Of a stretch of 64,000 bases of DNA, positions 59,984 to 64,000 are shown piece after piece. Made by a program: the position numbers and the translations under genes. Numbering within the stretch: position 1 is the stretch's first letter; each line of letters opens with the position of its first letter. Source of the stretch: Acidobacteriota bacterium. Its GTDB lineage: Bacteria > Acidobacteriota > Holophagae > Acanthopleuribacterales > Acanthopleuribacteraceae. The notes beneath the pieces are model-generated. The model did no database searches, was not told the DNA's origin, and saw only the letters and a list, made by a program, of their open reading frames with translations. The stretch is taken from positions 112,801-176,800 of the forward strand of contig PDUC01000025.1 of NCBI GenBank assembly GCA_002747255.1, in the 5' to 3' direction.

Positions 59984-60024
59984 GTTTTATCCGTCCACCA
60001 AAAGGCCAAGAAAGTCAACTCTAA

Positions 60025-60055
60025 AAAGAAAAGGGCCATGCGCGAACACGGCCCT
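60025..60055 (-). terminator. Intrinsic terminator of the pgk-tpiA operon
   Basis: On minus, AGGGCC, GTG, TTCG loop, CGC, then GGCCCT and a T-rich run (TTTCTTTTT). The six-pair GC-rich stem is 60032-60037 with 60050-60055; the UUCG tetraloop adds stability. It lies 27 bases after the tpiA stop and before rlmN. Confidence 0.88.
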
Positions 60056-60081
60056 GTTTCCTTATGAAAGACAATGAATTG

Positions 60082-60813
60082 TTATTTGGAAGCGGCAAAA
60101 GCATCCAAAATGCCGTGGAAATCGGCTGCTTTCAAACTGGCACCGCCAACCAGGAATCCATGCACATCTTCAATGGTTGCCAGTTCTCCGGCATTGCCTG
60201 GCTTGACACTGCCGCCGTACAAGGTGGGGACATGACCGTAACCTTTTTTCTCCATAAGCTGTCGAATAAAGGCATGCGCTTCTTTTACATCGTCAGGCGT
60301 CGCGGCCACACCGGTTCCAATTGCCCAGACCGGTTCATAGGCCAGTGCAAAGGGTGTCCCTGCGGGGATGGCGGAGAGCGCGGAACACTGATCTTCCAGT
60401 ACCTTTTCCAATCGACCGGCTTTTCTCTCATCCAGTGTTTCACCGATACAAAGCATGGGGAAAATGCCGGCTGCTACCAGGTTCTCCAGTTTCTTGCGCG
60501 TGTCTTCCACAGTTTCACCAAAAATATGACGTCTTTCAGAATGACCGACCAGTGAAAAACCGACCTTCATTTCTTTTAACATACCCGTATGTGTTTCGCC
60601 GGTGTAGGCGCCGGCTCCGTAAGCGGATACGTTCTGTGAACCAATATGAAGATCAGCCGTGCGTTCTTCCAGCAGTAAATGCCAGGGCAGAGCCAAACCG
60701 ACATGGATGCCTTCCTTTTCAGGGTGTTGGTGGGTTTCCCATTCCTTTTGGAAGGTGGCAAAAGCCTCTTTTGTTCCGTTTGATTTCCAGTTCCCGTAAA
60801 TATAGAAATTCAT
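60082..60813 (-). CDS. tpiA: Triosephosphate isomerase
   Basis: Glycolytic isomerase interconverting dihydroxyacetone phosphate and glyceraldehyde 3-phosphate in the cytosol. The start at 60813 has GGAGG 6 bases upstream and gives 243 aa. Motifs: NFYIYGNWKSNG (catalytic Lys), LVGHSERRHIFGE (His), ALAYEPVWAIGTGVAA (catalytic Glu) and PTLYGGSVKPGNAGEL. Starts one base after the pgk stop, so coupled. A strong terminator follows. Confidence 0.97.
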   Translation of the reverse strand: MNFYIYGNWKSNGTKEAFATFQKEWETHQHPEKEGIHVGLALPWHLLLEERTADLHIGSQNVSAYGAGAYTGETHTGMLKEMKVGFSLVGHSERRHIFGETVEDTRKKLENLVAAGIFPMLCIGETLDERKAGRLEKVLEDQCSALSAIPAGTPFALAYEPVWAIGTGVAATPDDVKEAHAFIRQLMEKKGYGHVPTLYGGSVKPGNAGELATIEDVHGFLVGGASLKAADFHGILDAFAASK

Positions 60814-60814
60814 T

Positions 60815-61972
60815 TTATTCCTCCAATGCTTTGATACCGGGCAGTTCAAAACCGCTCAGCAATTCCAGTGACGCGCCGCCACCGGTTGATATATGGGTAA
60901 TGCTGTCTGCAACTTGCGCTTGATTGATGGCCGCGACAGAATCACCGCCGCCTACCAGTGAAAGACAGCCGGACTCGGCCAGGGTGTCGGCAATGGAAAT
61001 GGTGCCGGTGGAGAAGGTGGGCCACTCAAACACACCCATGGGACCGTTCCAGACCACTGTTCCCGCCTCTAAAATGGACTGAGAATACAGATTGATGGTT
61101 TCAGGGCCAATGTCGAGACCCATTTCATCGGCATTCATGTTCTGATCCAGCGTAATCCTGGCCTCGGCTTCTTTGTCAAATTCCTTGGCCACCATGTGAT
61201 CCAGGGGAAGTAAGAGCTTAATGCCTTTTTCCTCGCAGGCCCCGATCAATTTTTTTGCTTCGGAAAGGAAGTCTTCTTCCACTCTGGAGATGCCGATTTC
61301 ATAGCCCTGTGCTTTCAGGAAAGTGTAACTCATGGCGCCGCCAATGGCGATCATATTGACTTTGTCCAGGAGATTGACGATGAGTTTGATCTTATCCGAG
61401 ACTTTGCTGCCGCCTAAAATGGCCAGGAACGGTCGATCGGGATTCTTGAGCGTGTCTCTGAGATAGTGGATCTCTTTCATTAAAAGACGTCCCGCGGCTT
61501 TTTCCTTGAAAAGGGCTGCAATGGTGTGTGTGGATGCATGTGCTCTGTGAGCTGTGCCGAAAGCGTCGTTAATATAGACCTCACCGAACCGGGCCAGCTT
61601 TTTGGCTAACTCCATGTCGCCTTTGGTTTCACCTGGATGAAATCTGAGGTTTTCCAGTAGTTCAACGCGACCTCTGGTGGCTGGAACTTCCAGTTCCTTG
61701 ATGAACTTGACGTCGTGATCGATCAGTTTCGATAGTCTCTGTGCCACCGGCTGCATGGAGAATTCGGGCTTAACCTGCCCTTTGGGGCGGCCGAGGTGAG
61801 ACATAAGAGTGACAGAGCAGTTTTGCTCCAGAAGGTAGTTCAAGGTGGGAAGAGAGGCTTTTATGCGCGAATCATCGGCTACTTTGCCATCGGCAATAGG
61901 TGTATTGTAGTCAACTCGAACAAGAACTTGCTTATTCGCGAGATTCAAGTCTTCCAAGGCTTTAACGGTCAT
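60815..61972 (-). CDS. pgk: Phosphoglycerate kinase
   Basis: Glycolytic enzyme transferring phosphate from 1,3-bisphosphoglycerate to ADP. The 385-residue product has VLVRVDYNTPIADGKVAD, LMSHLGRPKG, NLRFHPGETKGD, AFGTAHRAHASTH, the hinge and nucleotide-binding LAILGGSKVSDKIKLI, and GGGDSVAAINQAQVADSITHISTGGGASLELLSG near the end. Slightly shorter than the average (about 395) but complete. It is the first gene of a pgk-tpiA pair; the usual gap gene is not in this window. A divergent promoter region separates it from the ridA gene. Confidence 0.97.
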   Translation of the reverse strand: MTVKALEDLNLANKQVLVRVDYNTPIADGKVADDSRIKASLPTLNYLLEQNCSVTLMSHLGRPKGQVKPEFSMQPVAQRLSKLIDHDVKFIKELEVPATRGRVELLENLRFHPGETKGDMELAKKLARFGEVYINDAFGTAHRAHASTHTIAALFKEKAAGRLLMKEIHYLRDTLKNPDRPFLAILGGSKVSDKIKLIVNLLDKVNMIAIGGAMSYTFLKAQGYEIGISRVEEDFLSEAKKLIGACEEKGIKLLLPLDHMVAKEFDKEAEARITLDQNMNADEMGLDIGPETINLYSQSILEAGTVVWNGPMGVFEWPTFSTGTISIADTLAESGCLSLVGGGDSVAAINQAQVADSITHISTGGGASLELLSGFELPGIKALEE

Positions 61973-62068
61973 GATATCATCCTTTTCATTAGTTAGTCAG
62001 CGGTTATATATCAAACTGCTTTTTCAAACTTATATTCTACAGGAACTTTCATTATAGAGGTGTTAATT

Positions 62069-62443
62069 ATGAAGATAATCGCAACAAAAAATGCTCCAGC
62101 TGCTGTTGGTCCCTATGTTCAGGCTCGAGTGGTCAACGGTTTTCTGTTTACAAGTGGTCAACTTGGTATCAATCCGGAAACGGGTTCCTTTGCGGGTGAT
62201 GATGTCGCTTCCCAAACCAAACAGGTTCTGGCGAATCTGGAAGCCTTGCTGAAAGAGGCCGGAGTTGGTAAGGAAGCGGTTATTAAAGTAACCATTTTCT
62301 TGAAGGACATGAATACATTTGGTGAAGTCAATGAGCTTTATGGCCAGTTCTTCAGTGACCATTTACCCGCGCGTTCAACTGTTGAGGTTGCACGGCTTCC
62401 TTTGGATGGCCTGGTTGAAATGGAGATTATTGCTGCGGTTTAA
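62069..62443 (+). CDS. ridA: RidA-family enamine/imine deaminase
   Basis: Small cytosolic protein (124 aa) that hydrolyses reactive 2-aminoacrylate and other enamines or imines made by PLP enzymes. Features: NAPAAVGPYVQARVVNGFLFTSGQLGI, the KVTIFLKDMNTFGEVNELYGQFF helix and PARSTVEVARLPLDGLVEMEIIA, with the catalytic Arg in ARST. The start 62069 has GAGGT about 8 bases upstream; a GTG at 62060 in frame is less likely. Trimeric by family. Located between divergent pgk and the downstream CBS protein. Confidence 0.95.
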   Translation: MKIIATKNAPAAVGPYVQARVVNGFLFTSGQLGINPETGSFAGDDVASQTKQVLANLEALLKEAGVGKEAVIKVTIFLKDMNTFGEVNELYGQFFSDHLPARSTVEVARLPLDGLVEMEIIAAV

Positions 62444-62472
62444 TACCGCTTGGGCCATAAAGGGGCATAAAA

Positions 62473-63771
62473 ATGGAACAATTAGAATTGACCTTCCCGC
62501 TGGCTGAATTGATTGGAATTGTAGCCTGTCTGATCAGCAGTGCGTTTTTTTCGGGCTCCGAAACCGCTCTCACCCATTTTTCAGATACCAAGGCCATGAT
62601 GCTGATAGAAAAAGAACCGAAAAGGTACAGTATTTTGAATCTCTGGATTCAGTCAAGGCACCGCATTTTGGCAGCTCTTCTGGTGGGAAACAATTTAGTC
62701 AACATTCTCTGTTCCATTTTGGCTTATCGCGTATCTTTTTATTTTTTCAAGGGTTATGCCGAGGCCATTTCGGTTTTCGGCTTAACCTTGATTATCCTTA
62801 TTTTTGCGGAAATTACGCCAAAGAGCTTGGCCTTGCGTTATGCGGAAACTCTGGTTGTACCCGTTATGCGCATTGTCTGGGTGGTCGATAAAATTCTCTA
62901 TCCGGTTTCATCCACGCTTTCGCATATTCCCGGTCTCATTTCCAATCGTGAGGATATTGAATCGTTTGCTTCAGAAGACGAAATTGAATTTCACATTCGC
63001 CGTGGTGTCGATCAAAATGTGTTTGAAGAAGTGAGGCAGGGTCAACTGCTGAAGTCCGCTGTCGATTTTGTGGACACCATGGTCAAGGAAGTCATGGTTC
63101 CGCGAACGGATGTCTTTGGTCTGGATCAATCGTGCCCTCTGAATGAGGCTATTGATATGGTCATTGAAAAGGGCCATTCCAGGATCCCTGTATACAAGAA
63201 GAACCTGGATCACATTCAGGGTTTTCTCTATGCGAAAGACCTCCTGTCATGTATGAGAAAGGGCAATCAGGAGACGGGAACGGCAAGTGACTTGATACGA
63301 AGCTCGCCGGTTTTTGTCCCGGAAACGCAAAAGATCAATCAGCTGCTGACCGATATGAAACGGCAGGGCCTGCACATGGCGATTGTTGTGGATGAGTTCG
63401 GCGGGACTTCAGGTCTCGTGACCATGGAAGATATTATCGAAGAGCTGGTTGGAGAAATTCGCGACGAGTTCGACCTCAACGAAACCATGATTCGAAAAAA
63501 AGGGGAAGGTCACTATCAAGTCGATGCCCGTTTGTCCATTTACGATTTGGAAGACCAACTGGACATTTCGTTGCCCGATTCCGGTGACTATGAAACAGTG
63601 GGCGGCTTCGTTATAGCTCAACTTGGTCGAATACCACGCCCGGGAAAGATCATCAACGTTGGGCCAGTAGAAATTATCGTGCGGGAAGCGGACGAAAAAC
63701 ACATCAGCTCGCTGGAAATACGCACGTCCGGAAAGATAAGCGGAGTGCTTGAAGAAGGGAAGGCCAGCTAG
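62473..63771 (+). CDS. HlyC/CorC-family (CNNM, CBS, CorC_HlyC) membrane protein
   Basis: The 432-residue protein has a CNNM domain with three to four membrane helices (about 12-30, 60-80, 90-112, 125-145, SSAFFSGSETALTHFS), two CBS domains (about 200-320, VMVPRTDVFGLDQ, GHSRIPVYKKNLDH, MAIVVDEFGGTSGLVTMEDIIEELVGEI) and a C-terminal CorC_HlyC transporter-associated domain (about 345-415, DLEDQLDISLPDSGDYETVGG). Proteins of this type are linked to Mg2+/Co2+ export or cation balance. It begins 29 bases after ridA and is probably cotranscribed. Exact substrate unknown. Confidence 0.92.
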   Translation: MEQLELTFPLAELIGIVACLISSAFFSGSETALTHFSDTKAMMLIEKEPKRYSILNLWIQSRHRILAALLVGNNLVNILCSILAYRVSFYFFKGYAEAISVFGLTLIILIFAEITPKSLALRYAETLVVPVMRIVWVVDKILYPVSSTLSHIPGLISNREDIESFASEDEIEFHIRRGVDQNVFEEVRQGQLLKSAVDFVDTMVKEVMVPRTDVFGLDQSCPLNEAIDMVIEKGHSRIPVYKKNLDHIQGFLYAKDLLSCMRKGNQETGTASDLIRSSPVFVPETQKINQLLTDMKRQGLHMAIVVDEFGGTSGLVTMEDIIEELVGEIRDEFDLNETMIRKKGEGHYQVDARLSIYDLEDQLDISLPDSGDYETVGGFVIAQLGRIPRPGKIINVGPVEIIVREADEKHISSLEIRTSGKISGVLEEGKAS

Positions 63772-64000
63772 CGTCGCTTGTTCGACACGGAAAAGCGCGC
63801 TTCTAGTGAATTGGACTCGAGAAAGAGGTTCCGAACTGAAGACGGCCATGTTGAACTGATGCGAAGTTTATCGCACGTCATGGGTTTCACCTTTTCATTT
63901 GCAACGGATCTTCCGGAAAAAAAGGCATGAAAATGCCATCTAATTAATTGAAATAATATATTTTATCCTTATTTTTCATATATTGAATGTAGCCACTAAT
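63772..64000. other. Right-edge region with no gene seen
   Basis: No coding frame with support lies in the last 229 bases. A short hairpin GGCAT-GAAA-ATGCC at 63924-63937, preceded by a run of seven A, could act as a weak terminator for a minus-strand gene coming from beyond the edge. Sequence after it is AT-rich. Confidence 0.4.

Noticed and set aside
1-64000. CRISPR arrays, tRNA genes and full-length insertion sequences
   Set aside because: I found no regularly spaced repeats, no cloverleaf-like segment in the intergenic gaps and no transposase-like protein in the window.

Overview
The window is a dense, mixed-strand stretch of a Gram-negative bacterial chromosome with moderate GC (I judge roughly 45-50 percent by eye). 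It carries about 53 intact or edge-truncated protein genes, at least two decayed genes, no rRNA or tRNA genes that I can see, no CRISPR array and no intact insertion sequence. Outer-membrane-type cell envelope genes (lytic transglycosylase, lipoprotein lipase, many Sec signal peptides), oligoribonuclease, TcdA, fused isobutyryl-CoA mutase, eukaryote-like kinase and PEGA or LysM proteins, and a clade II nitrous oxide reductase cluster fit an environmental bacterium such as an acidobacterial or delta-proteobacterial-like lineage. I cannot fix the phylum from the sequence alone.

Layout. 1-5073 (minus) is an overlapping operon of a FlgT/LPP20-like secreted protein, a Ser/Thr kinase, an FtsW/RodA-family SEDS protein and a lytic transglycosylase that runs off the left edge. 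5312-9071 holds a LysM membrane protein, tcdA, a low-GC secreted helical-repeat protein with a promoter that carries a palindromic operator, and a frameshifted zinc-ribbon/PEGA gene. 9072-19752 holds an Lrp-type regulator, rsmG, cfa, the large icmF, and a hybrid histidine kinase with its response regulator. 19333-24838 (minus) is the housekeeping operon lepA-yhbY-yciO-rfbB-tyrS-small membrane protein. 25096-29058 (minus) is orn, a membrane acyltransferase fusion and a quinone oxidoreductase-like gene.

29400-32200 looks like a small acquired island: a Schlafen-AlbA_2/HATPase protein translationally coupled to a ParA-like ATPase, followed by a dead four-helix-bundle gene. 32203-38258 has a secreted PNGase F-like protein, a flavoprotein plus thiamine-diphosphate enzyme pair, and a membrane protein, followed by a MITE-like inverted-repeat element. 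38651-42492 has a dicarboxylate/amino-acid symporter and murA-murB; this MurA has Asp in place of the fosfomycin-reactive Cys.

42736-53060 is a complete-looking clade II nitrous oxide reduction cluster: Sec-type NosZ, two diheme cytochromes c, NosB-like, NosD, NosG, NosH, NosF, an unannotated 48-residue protein, and NosY. NosL and NosR are not present. The encoded proteins would take electrons from the quinone pool through NosG/NosH and cytochromes c to NosZ, while NosDFY supports its copper-site maturation. Two structured intergenic elements split the cluster.

53180-58781 has a VolA-like lipoprotein lipase, a candidate small RNA or attenuator, and arcA-arcC-alkD. 58931-63771 has rlmN, the pgk-tpiA operon with a strong terminator, ridA and a CorC-type membrane protein. 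The items most worth a second look are the AlbA_2/ParA module, the coupled small protein in the nos operon, the long dyad between nos genes, the MurA Cys-to-Asp change and the structured RNA upstream of arcA.
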